Origin: Diospyros lotus
Lineage: Eukaryota; Streptophyta; Magnoliopsida; Ericales; Ebenaceae
Reading direction: 5' to 3'
Assembly: GCF_014633365.1 (NCBI RefSeq)
Contig: NC_068347.1
Coordinates: forward strand, 20,544,433 to 20,608,432
DNA length: 64,000 bases
Made by a program: the position numbers and the translations under genes
Shown here: positions 23,156 through 33,578 of the stretch, in pieces
Layout: each line of letters starts with the position of its first letter
Position numbering within the stretch: the first letter of the stretch is position 1
Notes under the pieces: generated by a model
Told to the model about the DNA's origin: nothing
The model's input: only the letters and a program-made list of their open reading frames with translations
Databases searched by the model: none

Positions 23156-25422
23156 TGTAATACCCGGTATTAAATAATAAGAGAATTTTTGAAGATATGG
23201 GTCAAAAATGATATTTAGCAAAGTTTCGGGCCTAAGTGCGATATTTAAAACTTAAACGAAAGAAGAGTGACTAAGTTAAGATGAGCCAATTAACAAGAAA
23301 TGGCACAGTTAGACGATATTTGATAAAAATCAGGGATTTTTAAAGGTTTGAAGTCAAAAGCACGCAATTAGGAGAGTTCGGGCAAAAGTGCAGATTTTGC
23401 AAAATATCAGAGGGAGGACGAATCGACGAATTTTTCAGAAATTCCAAAAGGAAATGGAAAATATAGAACTTGAGGGCTGTTGTGAAAGTGTTGGATAGTT
23501 CAAGGGTGTTTAGGGTTAAGAGAAAATGCAATTAAAAATTAACTAGGGGCTAAACTGCAAAATTTCAAAACTTCCAAGGTGTGAACGCGACCGCCGCACA
23601 TGGGTCGCCGGCCAGCCGCCTCTGGACGTCGGGAAGGTCGCCTGGGAGGTGCTAGACTAGCTTCAGGAGATGATGAAGCTGTAGGGGCTTACCATTGGCC
23701 GAAAAATGCATTGAGGTGACCAGTTTTAATGGCGGAAAAATTTCCGATTTGGCCGAATCTTTTGAGGGCTTAGGCTCGCGTTCTGGGGCTTCTCGATTGG
23801 TTTAGATTTTGGATATGGGTTTAAGGGATAAGGATGAGCCGGATATGGTAGGGAATCGGGTCAAAAACGAGTATAAAAGGAGGTTTTCGGCCGAGGGTTC
23901 AAAAACGAAATCGCTCAAATTTCTTGTGTTTTTGCTTGAATCGAGCTTGAGGGATAAGGGGCTTTTGTTCCTTGGGTTGAGAGGATCATTTCTGGAGCAT
24001 TTGGGAGCGTTTGGTGTAGATTTGGAGAGGTTTTGGAAGCTTGGCCGGAAAATCGAACCGCCGCCGCCGCGACCTGCAACTGGGTTTTAAACCCACGTCC
24101 AGTCACTTTTTCCGACGATTAAGGGCACCATTGAGGTCGCATTGAAGAGCTCTACAAGCCCCTATAAGAATTTAGGGCATTGGACATCGCCGGAATCGGA
24201 GAAGACGACCGGAGAAGAAGACTGTGCGGCGGCGCGTGGCAGCCACTCGCGGGACCTCTGGGTGGTGCGTGAGGGCGCGTGAGGAATCAATTGGGTCATT
24301 GGAAGAAGAATTACACAATTTTTGAGGTGTGACACGTTTTTCGAGGCAAAATCTGGACTTTTCCGAATTAAGGTGAGTGGTTTGATTTTAGCCTTATCTT
24401 GACTCGAAAGTGTCTTAAAGTGCTTTTGGTGAGTTCTTGTGAGTATTTGTACGCTCCTAGACTTAGCTTATTTTACAGGGCATTTACTTACATTCGTTGT
24501 GTCGATATTGCATTAACTGTTTATTTTTAAAAGTATTGGTGCATGGCGTGTAAATTTTCATATCATATAGGGTCAAGTCTAATTGCATCGTTGGGTCCAT
24601 ATGGGGCGGTAAGGGGTCTACTTGAGATTGGGACAATGATAATCCAGGTGAACGGGTGTCACACTGGGGCACTCGAGGGAATAATGTTAAACCAGGTGAA
24701 CGGGTGTCACGACGGTGCACCCGAGGGATTAACGTTGGACCAGGTGAACGTGTGCCACAGTGGGATGTTCGAGGGATTAAGTATGTCAAGATGATATCTC
24801 GAGCTAGACATGTCTTGCATGTTGTCATATACTATGCCATGCTCGTATGTCTTTCATGCATTGTATATCTGTTTCATGCCTTCGCTTAGATGGTTTATCA
24901 TCTAACATGGGTTATACCCCTGGAACATTCAACGTTCCAGTCAGGGACAGCTGCGAGGTCGAGGACACGGCCGGTGAATCTGTGGTGTTTATTTGATAGT
25001 TGTTGTATTATTTTGGAAACACTAGTATTTATAATGTTGTATGTATGAGCAATCGCTCGACGGTGTTGTAATCGTTAGTATCAATGTTGTATACACATAT
25101 CGGTATGGGAACATTTTGTGTGTAACACATGGTAGGCCACGTCATCTTGATTAATTAAGTATTCCGATGTGTTTAAATTGTCTCGTTCGGTTAAGATTTG
25201 TTATTATTAACTAAATGAGTAAGACTGGAACTCTCGGGGTATATATCTGCATGTGTAGTTGTTCTTATGATCACCGTGGGTGTCGGATGTAGCTTTACGA
25301 CAAGTGTTTCATCTGCATGTGAAGATTGTGCTCACAGGCGCCGCGGGTAACAGACTAAAAAAAAAAAGAAACCTCGGGAATTTCCTTATAGTGACATTGC
25401 CTGTATAGAGCAGGGTGTTACA
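23156..25422 (+). mobile_element. Solo LTR G (family A) inserted in integrase
   Basis: A 2267-bp segment with TGTAATACCC...GGGTGTTACA ends, flanked by perfect CCTAT duplications (23151-23155 and 25423-25427). Deleting the insert and one CCTAT restores the local integrase frame. TATA (GTATAAAAGG) is at 23871-23880, and the 48-bp array lies at 24644-24787. It has the family A layout of LTRs 168-2591 and 33579-36030. ORFs within are LTR sequence. Confidence 0.93.
24644..24787 (+). repeat. 48-bp tandem repeat, three units, in solo LTR G
   Basis: Units start at 24644, 24692 and 24740 with the CCAGGTGAACG opening, matching 1881-2024 unit for unit. Unit 1 here is closer to unit 1 there than to its own neighbours, so the triplication predates dispersal of the family. 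Confidence 0.88.
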
Positions 25423-26030
25423 CCTATGTGTTGGGACAAGGTTGGTGATAGAATGTTACTAGAGTTGGAAGTGATTGAGCAAACGTCAGAGAAGATTCTA
25501 GTTATTGGAACCGAAATAAAAGCAGCCTAAGATAGGAAGAAGAACTAAATGGATAGGCGACAACTTGATTAGGAGTTCACTGTTGCAGACCATGTATTGA
25601 GAGTGATGCCCATCAAGGGCGTGCATAGATTTGGAATCTCGGGGAAGCTTAGTCCCTGATATATTAGACCATTTAAAATTTTAGAATGGGTAGGACCTTT
25701 GGCTTATCGATTAGCCTTGCCCCCTAAGCTCACCAGCATCCATAATGTATTTTATGTATCGATGTTGAGGAAATATGCGTCGAATCCTCAACACATCATC
25801 GATTATCAGGCCCTTGAGATTGGGGAGGATGTATCATATTAGAAATTACCCATTTGTGTATTGGAGTGGAAGGAAAAAGTGATGAGAAATCAGCCTATTC
25901 CTTTTACTAAGGCTCAGTAGCAACGTCACTCCACAGACAAACCTACCTGGGAATGGGAAAGAAGAAATGAGGCGTCTTTATCCTCAATTATTTGATTGAC
26001 CAAGTACAAATTTCGAGGATAAAATTCTAT

Positions 26031-26045
26031 TAAGGGGGGAAAAAT
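26031..26045 (+). other. Polypurine tract of element C
   Basis: A purine-rich run (TAAGGGGGGAAAAAT) sits directly before the 3' LTR start at 26046, preceded by the degenerate GAGGATAAAATTCT phrase typical of this clade. It is the plus-strand primer of reverse transcription. Confidence 0.9.
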
Positions 26046-27984
26046 TGTAACGACCCATTATCGAGTCTAAATTATTTTTTCATTATTTTTATGTGATATA
26101 TTTTGGCACTACTTGAGTTATATGTTGGAAATATTTAATATGGTGTTGAGAAGTCTACAATGAGTGGAATTTATGCGTCCATGATGAATGGAAAGTGAAT
26201 TTATATGATAGTTGACAAGTTAAGGCAATGGAAATTTAAGTTATTCAAAAGTCAAAAGAAATGAAGGGAAAAGTGTTAAAAGGTCAAAAGAGTGAGTGTG
26301 GAAAATTCAAAAGAGATTAGAGTGGAAGAGTCAAAATTGGTGGCCTTATGTTGAAAGAAATGGGATGTCGATTGGGTGTGTGTATGTGAATATATATATA
26401 TATAATTTACATTATATTTAAAAGAATTATAAGAAGGGCATGTGTGTGTGTCAATATATGAAGGGAAAGGTTTAAAAAGAGGTATTTTGGCAGATTTGCG
26501 GAGCTTGGTGTGAAAGCTTCTTCTCTTCACTTCATTCTCTCCTTCTTCATCTTTCTTCTCTTGTTTTCTCTTGAAATATTCTTCTTCATTGGAGCTTCTA
26601 AAAGGAGATTGAGTTGCAGTTCCAATGGCTTGGTTCGAGGCCTTTCTTTTCTTCCAATTTAGCTATCTCTAATCATTAAAGGCAAGTTCCCATTCTTTCT
26701 CTTTATATATAACAAGTTTTTCTTCTTCCTTGTTCCTATGCAAGTTCTGTTTCTCCTTATTTTCCCCTATGATTGTATGTCTTGATTCGGTGTCCTTGGA
26801 TTGTCCGTTTTTGGGTTTTGGATTCTAGAAACCCCTATCTCTTTAGTGAAGAGGGTTTCAACCCAATTGTTTGTAACTTGTGTAGTTTTCCTTGAATTCT
26901 TAGAAAAATTATTTAAAGATCCAAATGGAGTTTTGGTTCCCTCCATCTTTTTTTAAGGAATAACGAGTTTATTGTTAAAGTTAGGTGGTATGCAAGAATT
27001 TGGTATTGCTTGCAAGTATTTTTAGCTTCATGTGTCATGATCTTTGTATCAGGGGGGGTCATGTGCGCATTTGTTGGATTTTATGTTATGATTAATTAAT
27101 GGGTGTGGATGGTTATGATCTGTATGAAGAAATGAATAATTCTGAGTATATGAATGGGAGTTTAATATATGGGCCTGTCCATTTCATTTGTGTGGTGGTT
27201 GGCATACGCATGGCATATACATATTGAAAAGTATCGCGCACATTATCTTGCACGAAGGCTATAACCACAAATAAGGGAAAGGATATTCTAACAAGCCAAT
27301 AGGCACTTGACTGACTGTGGGAGCTTCGGCTCATAATGCTCTCTTGGTATAAAATCAGAGCGTGGGTGGACAATGGTCTACAATATGATGTTATGGTATT
27401 ATTATTGCATCGGCATATGATGTGGTTTATGATGAGGACCGATGAAAGGTTATGGAAGTGGTAAGAATTTATGGATTGTTGTGTGGAGTTCTATTATATT
27501 TTGTTATTATTATTACGCATGCCTCAATTCTTTACACTTCTTGTTTTCTATAATTATATATTTGCCGAACCCTATGGCTCATCCTTGCTTCTTTTCGTCA
27601 TTCCAGATAAAGGTAAGGCCAAGGAAAGGGTCGGGACGAGTGGAGCTTGAGTATCGCGGGGTATAGGCAGGTGTACAAGGCACTTGCAACCAAAAGGTCT
27701 TGGGATGTGCTTTGAGGACAAAGATAGTGTAGCTAATGTTGTATTTTAAATTATTGCCCTTTTATTTTGTGATGCATGGGCGATTCAACCCTAATGAGTT
27801 GTTAAAAGAATGAAGTTGAATATACTCTTGGAAAATGTACATATATATATATACTTTTGTGGTTATGATATTTAATGAATTCAGTGAGGATGGTTTAAAT
27901 TGAATTTTTATCTGTACCTATACTCTTAGCGACCTGCTTCCGGACATCCTATGCTAGTGGGATCTTCGAGAGTGGGTCATTACA
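26046..27984 (+). mobile_element. Element C 3' LTR
   Basis: A 1939-bp segment with TGTAACGACCC...GGTCATTACA ends. It aligns with 5916-6325 plus 14323-16030. It lacks about 360 bp present at 14885-15248 and has an extra block at about 27190-27320. (TA)n occurs near 26391 and 27841. The flank ACTTA follows at 27985. Confidence 0.92.
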
Positions 27985-27989
27985 ACTTA

Positions 27990-30260
27990 GGAAAATGATT
28001 CTAAGTTCTTTCATAAAGCCTAAGTTTTTTATTTGATATTTAATATCAAATTCTTAAGGCTCTCAATGTTATGAAATTTAATGGAAGAACATTTAAAATT
28101 TTATTAATTGAATATAGGATTGTTGATTTCAAGCAACATTTTATTAAGTTGCTCAGTCTTATAACCAAGTGATGAATTAATCACTAGAATAAAAATGTAG
28201 ATGCAAATTATGTGGTTATTTCTTTAAAAATATAGGCATAATATGTATAGCTCTTGAGAGAATTTAAATGGTGTATGTGTTTTCAACAATACTTCCTAGT
28301 GTTGCTCTTGTTTAAGTTAAATGCATTTGAGTAATAAAATTCTAAAGTTTCTATCTTTCAAGAATTACTCAATGTATGCATTAGTATATGATGCTTTAGA
28401 GCTTATGGAAATATCTGATTTATTCGTCTTATGTGTGCTCTTTTTTTTAGAGATCACGGTGCTCAATCTAGGTGATAGGCCTTGGTGATCAACATGTTTT
28501 TGTGCTTAACATATTTGCAATGTTTTATATGTTTTATTTTCAGTCAAAGTAATGGTGAATTACTTGACTTATGAATATTTCATATGAGTATGGTTCATAA
28601 AGTTATTATTAGTATGATGCTCGAGTCAGTGCATCTTTAGGTTATGCATATCGTGTTGTGCTTGAGAAATATCTCATTTATCTTCTAAAGCTTTCTATGT
28701 AACCAAGTGAATGTGATTGGAAAGTTAATTTTAATCCAACTTTCACAAACATCACTCGCGTTTTAAGCATCCTATTTGTTTGAGCTTAAAATTTATTTTA
28801 TTTAGATATAGCTGAGAAAATTGAGTTATATATTTAAGCTCAATGTTTAGATGTTTATGAGAATAGTGTTTGAATGATAGTCAAGTAATGCATATATTGA
28901 ATCAAGTATTTATTGCAAGGTTTGGCTATGTCAAATGTAATCGAATGATCAAAGTGATAGCCAAGTGTTTCACTTTGTTAATGGACTAGGAGATAAGCAT
29001 AATCGAGTATCTCTCTTCCTTAGTTGAGTATGATTGCTTGATCAAAATTTATAAGGTTTCATTCCTTTCTAATCAAGTATTTTTGGTGTGCAATCGAGTA
29101 TAAGTTGATGGTTGATCGACTATTAGTGAGTGATAGTTGAGTAATTTATGCAAGCTCTTTGTATAATTGAATATTGTTGAGAATAATCGAGCAATTGATA
29201 AGTATAATCGATTATCTGTAGAGTATAATAGAGTGGAGTCAAAAGTTAATCAATTATTGACTAATGTTAGTCGAGCAAGGGCCAAATCTAGCCGAATATT
29301 ACTTTTGTGCTGAAGCTAAAAAATAGAGCCAGTAGACTAGTCATTGCAAGTGTTTTTAATGGATAGTTTGGACCGTTGAGACTTAAAAATGCTCTAAATT
29401 TTTCATAAATAATTTATCTTGATATTAAAATATTCTAATGATTTTTTATGGGAAAAAGAAAGTTGTCTTTGCATATTTTCATTCTATTAATAACAACTAT
29501 AAAAGGAGAAGAAGATGAAGAAGAATGCTATTGTTCTTGAATACTTCTTACTGCCTTGAGCCAAAGCGTTTCTTTAAGCTTTTATATTTAATTATAAAAA
29601 GAGAGAATGAGTGCTTATATTCTCTTTCATTCTTTCTAACTATTTTTTCTTTGTCAAAAGCCATCTTGTTATTTGTTCTCTATCTTGCAAAGCTTCTCAA
29701 GGCGTTCATATATATTGTAAACCTTATTTCTACTTTTGTGGTAAGTGCTTGAGCCCGTAAAAAGCACAGTGTAAAAGGTTTTAATTGAGTCTTGTGAAAG
29801 ATGTGTATTCGATTATTGCTAAGCCAGTGAAAAACAGAGGTTATAGCTGAGCTTGTCAAAGCTATAATAGCTTGTTAAAATCCTTGGTGAGAAGCCAAGG
29901 TAGTGGATTAGATTGGTTGAGCCAAACCACTATACATCCTTGTCTGTTGCATTGTTAATTTCATTTTGTTTCATCAACTTTACATTTTATTTTCAGCAAG
30001 TGTCATTCTTCTTAGCAAATTTGTTTTTAGTTTTAATTCTCAAATCAATAGCTTTTTAAAACTTTAAAGAGGGTCAATCTTCTTGCATAAAGTTTATTTT
30101 ACACTTACTACATATTATTTTCAGTCAAGATCATAATTAAAGCATTAGGTGTTCATAGTTTGATAAAGGCAAAACTATTTTATTCAAAGTCTCTTTATAT
30201 CAAGAAAAGTTTTTGAAAACCCAATTCACCCCCCCTTTTGGGTGTCTATCTTTTCTCATA
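27990..30260 (+). mobile_element. Probable Copia (SIRE/Maximus-like) LTR remnant, ends unresolved
   Basis: A TATA box (ACTATAAAAGGAGAAG) at 29497 is followed by a leader with the phrases GAGTCTTGTGAAAG, TTGGTGAGAAGCCAAGG and GATTGGTTGAGCCAAACC, then CCCAATTCACCCCCC at about 30218. This order is the usual R-U5 end of plant SIRE/Maximus-type LTRs. Element C inserted to its left (flank ACTTA), so the left end is off this side of the nest. No gag or pol is attached. The right end may lie near 30250, but I could not fix it. Confidence 0.55.
28860..29300. repeat. Dispersed TAATCGAGTA-type words
   Basis: Many imperfect copies of (A/T)ATCGAGTAT, TAGTCGAGCA, GATAGTTGAGTAA and ATCAAGTATT occur in about 430 bp upstream of the TATA at 29497. 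They resemble the word clusters in other LTR U3 regions of this window (20505-20725, 32936-33560). Confidence 0.65.
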
Positions 30261-30740
30261 GATACCAAATGTCAAATTGATAATTTAAACTCTATGGATC
30301 AAAACTCAATGTCAGTTCTTAAGTATATGATCATTCACTCAAGGATTTGATGTTTGTCCCTTAAACATCAAAAATGTATTTGAAACATATTTCTCTTAAA
30401 CCTTGAGTAATGTTGACTCCTAAACTTTATGTGTCACTTGATTAATCCTAAGCTTACTCTAAGTACCACAAGTCTCCACATGTCATTTATGCTTTATGGA
30501 CACTTCGAATATTCCTTGAAACCCTAGAATAACATATCTTATTAAGGTTTATTAAGAGATGAATATTGCTTTCAATCATCGAGCTAACCTTAAGCATCTT
30601 TTAAGAGATATGAGAATGTTAAAGTTTTGCATAAAATATTCATCATCAAAACATTCTCAAAATCAAACTCAACAGATACAGAGAGGAAAAAACATAAGGA
30701 GAAAATAAGCAAAACAAATAAGAGAGCGCAATCAAGTTAA
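30260..30740. other. Unassigned AT-rich sequence
   Basis: About 480 bp with no ORF or element signature that I recognise. It lies between the Copia LTR remnant and the left LINE fragment and could be 3' UTR of the LINE (minus strand) or older intergenic DNA. Confidence 0.4.
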
Positions 30741-31018
30741 AGGGCCTTTTCTCCTTCTCAACTAGATTTTCCATGTTGCTTGAAATGTTAGGAGGGAAGA
30801 TTAAACCTAAAAACTTAGTGTGGAATCCCTAAGTAGCAATTTCATGACCTAGATGATTAGTAGATCAATGAGAATATTGGATAGTCCAACCCAAAAAAGA
30901 TGATTGAACATGAGAAAAGTCAACCAAGAGAGATCTAATAGACTAGTGCATGTCAATTGAAGCTTAAGAGATCATTGAGATATCTATATCAAGGATGATA
31001 GAGTGTTATTGCTTTGAT
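30740..31018 (-). pseudogene. LINE 3' fragment (end of RNase H), left of Copia element I
   Basis: Read on the minus strand from 31018, one frame gives LLVDFSHVQSSFLGWTIQY, then STNHLGHEIAT and GFHTKFLGL, with internal stops. This fits the last part of a plant LINE RNase H, where a tryptophan-rich strand precedes an Asn-His-x-Ala-His-like helix. It continues the LINE at 46302-47660, which breaks off in RNase H at the other side of Copia element I. Both sides carry TTGAT. No poly-A tail is visible. Confidence 0.55.
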
Positions 31019-31539
31019 TGTGATAATTATGACATGAAATTCAAATTTGACTGTGATTGGGACACATCTACAATTAAAGATCTATCTTCTTCATACCTCA
31101 TATTCTGATCAGACTATAGATTTATATAAATCTTTTTTTGTATACATCTATAGATGAGTGGTATATCTATAAATAGGCGTCCAATACCCTAGCTTTAGAG
31201 AGTGAATTTTTTTTGTCTCTAATTTAAAATAGTGAGAAAAAAAATTTCGTCTCCAAATGTAAAATTTAACCAATTTTGGGACTGATTACACAACTAAAAA
31301 ATATCCATCGCTAATTCTTTAGCAACCAACCTTTTAGAGATGGACAAAAATCCATCTCCAATTCCATCTCTAAAACATTAAAAATGGAATTTCAAGGGTT
31401 TATAGATGGATTTTTCCATCTCTAAACTCGATATTTTTTATAGTGCAATTGGGGTTTTTCACGTAAAACATTTATATTCATTTGTGTGTTTGATGGTTTG
31501 ATCATTGTTTGTTTTCAATCCTAAATTCGTACAAACTAG
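31019..31539 (+). mobile_element. Copia element I 5' LTR with a CACTA-like insertion
   Basis: Starts TGTGATAATTATGA and ends CCTAAATTCGTACA. It matches 45981-46301 at both ends, including the phrase TTTTTCACGTAAAA, but is about 200 bp longer because of a CACTA-type fragment at about 31195-31445. A degenerate primer site TAGTATCAAAG follows from about 31542 (TGGTATCAGAG expected). Confidence 0.85.
31195..31445. mobile_element. CACTA-type transposon end fragment in Copia 5' LTR
   Basis: Ends TTTTTTATAGTG at 31434-31445, the inverse of a CACTATAAAAAA terminus, and is preceded by subterminal words such as GAGATGGA, CCATCTCTAA and TTCGTCTCC in both orientations. This is the structure of En/Spm (CACTA) ends. 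No left CACTA terminus is seen, so only one end, or an internally deleted copy, remains. Confidence 0.65.
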
Positions 31540-31991
31540 TATCAAAGTTGTTGGATCAAACTATCAACATTTTTCAATACCAATCATTAGATTTGCATCC
31601 ATTCATCTTCTTTGTCACCTAGGGTTTCTTTCTTGTTGTTACTGCCACCAGCCCATGTTTGTTGTCGCTGACGACTACTGCTGCTTATTCGCTGACGCCA
31701 ACCACCATTAACCTTTTTGTAGTCACCATCAACTATAATAACAAAGGCCCCCATCCGATTACCTTTTCACATGTCTTCTCTGATGGTTGCAACTAACTGT
31801 CTGTTCAACTTCTCCAACTATGGTTTAGCCTGTTGTAACAGTCAATTCATCTTTTCCTTCACCATCGACTAACCATTTGTTTTTTCTGATCGTTGCAACC
31901 AGTCTTTTGATCACCTTTTTGTCTTCGCCGATTGATTGCCTCTTCGCCTTCTATCATCATCACCAATGATTCCACTAACCATCAATCTTTA
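31540..31991 (+). other. Copia element I untranslated leader, first part
   Basis: Sequence after the degenerate primer site up to insertion J, rich in CCACC and TTTTC words. It continues at 37125 after J. The 68-codon ORF starting at 31505 crosses the LTR end and is not a gene. Confidence 0.55.
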
Positions 31992-32935
31992 TGTAACGAC
32001 CTGTTAGAGGGCCCAGTATTTATTCAAAGAATTATTTAATTAATTGTTAAAGTATTTGATTAAGAGATTTTGCCAATTAATTCTTTAATGTGGCAATTTA
32101 GAGATTTTGAAGAAAAAGAATAGCATTCAATTCTATTTAATTTTGGAGTTAAAAGAATTTGCCAAGGTGGCAATCTAGTAATTTGTAATTGAGAGAATAG
32201 CATTTAATTCTTTTTAAATAGCATTTAATGACATTTATTTATTGTAAAAATTAAATGCAAGGGCATGAAGGTAATTCTAGAGTTTTATTATTATTTGGGA
32301 GTTTTAATAATAATTTTTGTATTATCATTAATTAAGTGAGATTATGTATTTAAGGGAGAGTGAGAATCCATGTATGAGATGGATTTGGATTGAGAGTCTC
32401 CTAGTTAGATTTGGAGAAGGAATCCAAGTTGTATAAGGAGATTGTCAGGGCTTTAGGGTTGCTCTCCTTCTCTATATATATATAATTCCCTAGCCAAATT
32501 CTCCTCACGCCGCAGAACGAGAAAGAAGTCTTTGAGTTGAAGAGCATAGGATTAAGCAGCAGTGTTTGCATAGAAGGCTCTCGTGAAGTCATTAGAATCG
32601 ATCAAGAAGATTGAAAGGCAAGTATTCTTCTTGTAATCCCTTCCATTATAGGTTCATATCAATTTTTTAGATTATTCCAATTCTTCATTGAGTTCTCAAA
32701 TTTTATATCAGTTGCAGTACGTGTATATATATATATACGTAAACAGTGAATGCATAATCAAGAGGTGCATGATTTTATAGCAATTCAATCCAATATTGTC
32801 TTTGAATCACTCTTAGAGTCGTTTCATATCAGTTGGGATTCATGTTTTCAAGATTTCTTTCAGAATGGCATAGTTTCATTGAGTTTTGATCAAGACCAGA
32901 GCCTCTGTAATCGTTCGTGTTCATCAAAAATAGTT

Positions 32936-33570
32936 ACAGACATCCGGATGTGTTCTTCATATCCGAATAGATTTTTTAAAGTATGTGAGTGACATCCTGA
33001 TGGGCTAGAGGCTATCCGAATGTGTCAAAAAGTTTTCTGTGAGTGACATTCGGATGGCCCTTGGGCATATCCGAATGGCTTTAGCAATATATCCGGATGG
33101 TTTGTATCACATCCGGATGAGTCTAGTGCCTATTGTGAGTAATATCCAGATAGCTCTTGTTCATATCCGAATGGCCCAGTTATATCCGGATGCTTCGTTT
33201 TCATATTCGGATGTGTCCAGCAGTGATTGTGAGTAGTATCTGGATGCCTTGAGTCGTATCTGGATGTGTCTATTATTCTCAGTAAGTAATATCTGGATGT
33301 CTTGGTCCATATCTGGATGAGCTTATAGTATTTTTTTATGAATGATATCCGGATATTTTCTCCGTGTATCTGGATAAGTCCAGTATATCCAGATACCTGC
33401 TTCAGTATCCAAATGCTTCTCTCAAAAGTCGAATTTCATATTCGAATGGTCTCTAGTAGCATCTGAATGCCTCAGTAAGATATCCGGATGACCTGAATCA
33501 TATCTGAATGTCCTAGTTCATATCCGAATACATCCCAGCATATCCGAATAGTTTCTGTTTTGAATGCCAG
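32936..33570. repeat. ATCCGGATG minisatellite in solo LTR J (left part)
   Basis: More than 25 imperfect copies of the palindromic core CATCCGGATG / ATATCCGAATG occur at about 18-30-bp spacing, with a looser higher-order unit marked by TGTGAGT. The array continues at 36031-36110, on the other side of K. Many copies are drifted to CTGGATG or CCGAATG. Confidence 0.88.
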
Positions 33571-33578
33571 TGTGTCCG

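Larger units (their letters stand above)
22367..26000 (+). pseudogene. Integrase of element C with chromodomain-like tail, broken and split
   Basis: The zinc-binding N-terminal part at about 22430-22620 is frameshifted and poor. The DDE core follows: HIFMDFVTNLPRT gives the first Asp, IISNRDPRFTSHF the second, and after a frameshift at about 22930 the block TERTIQTLEGM gives the Glu. Solo LTR G splits the next block (after RSP). The C-terminal part resumes at 25428 and includes FGISGKLSP, GPLAYRLALPP and NVFYVSMLRKY, then a chromodomain-like end with PTWEWER near 25945. Integrase inserts the element's DNA, and the tail is thought to guide chromovirus insertion to heterochromatin. Confidence 0.9.
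5916..27984 (+). mobile_element. Tekay-like Ty3/Gypsy element C, decayed and multiply interrupted
   Basis: The order is 5' LTR, tRNA-iMet primer site, gag with zinc knuckles, aspartic protease, reverse transcriptase/RNase H, integrase with a chromodomain-like tail, polypurine tract and 3' LTR. This is the plant chromovirus order, and the protein fragments resemble the Tekay/Del clade. At least four later insertions split it: B in the 5' LTR, E in gag, F at the start of reverse transcriptase and G in integrase. Stops and frameshifts occur throughout, so it is non-functional. The first ~53 bp of the 5' LTR are missing from the window. The 3' flank is ACTTA (27985-27989). Confidence 0.9.
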
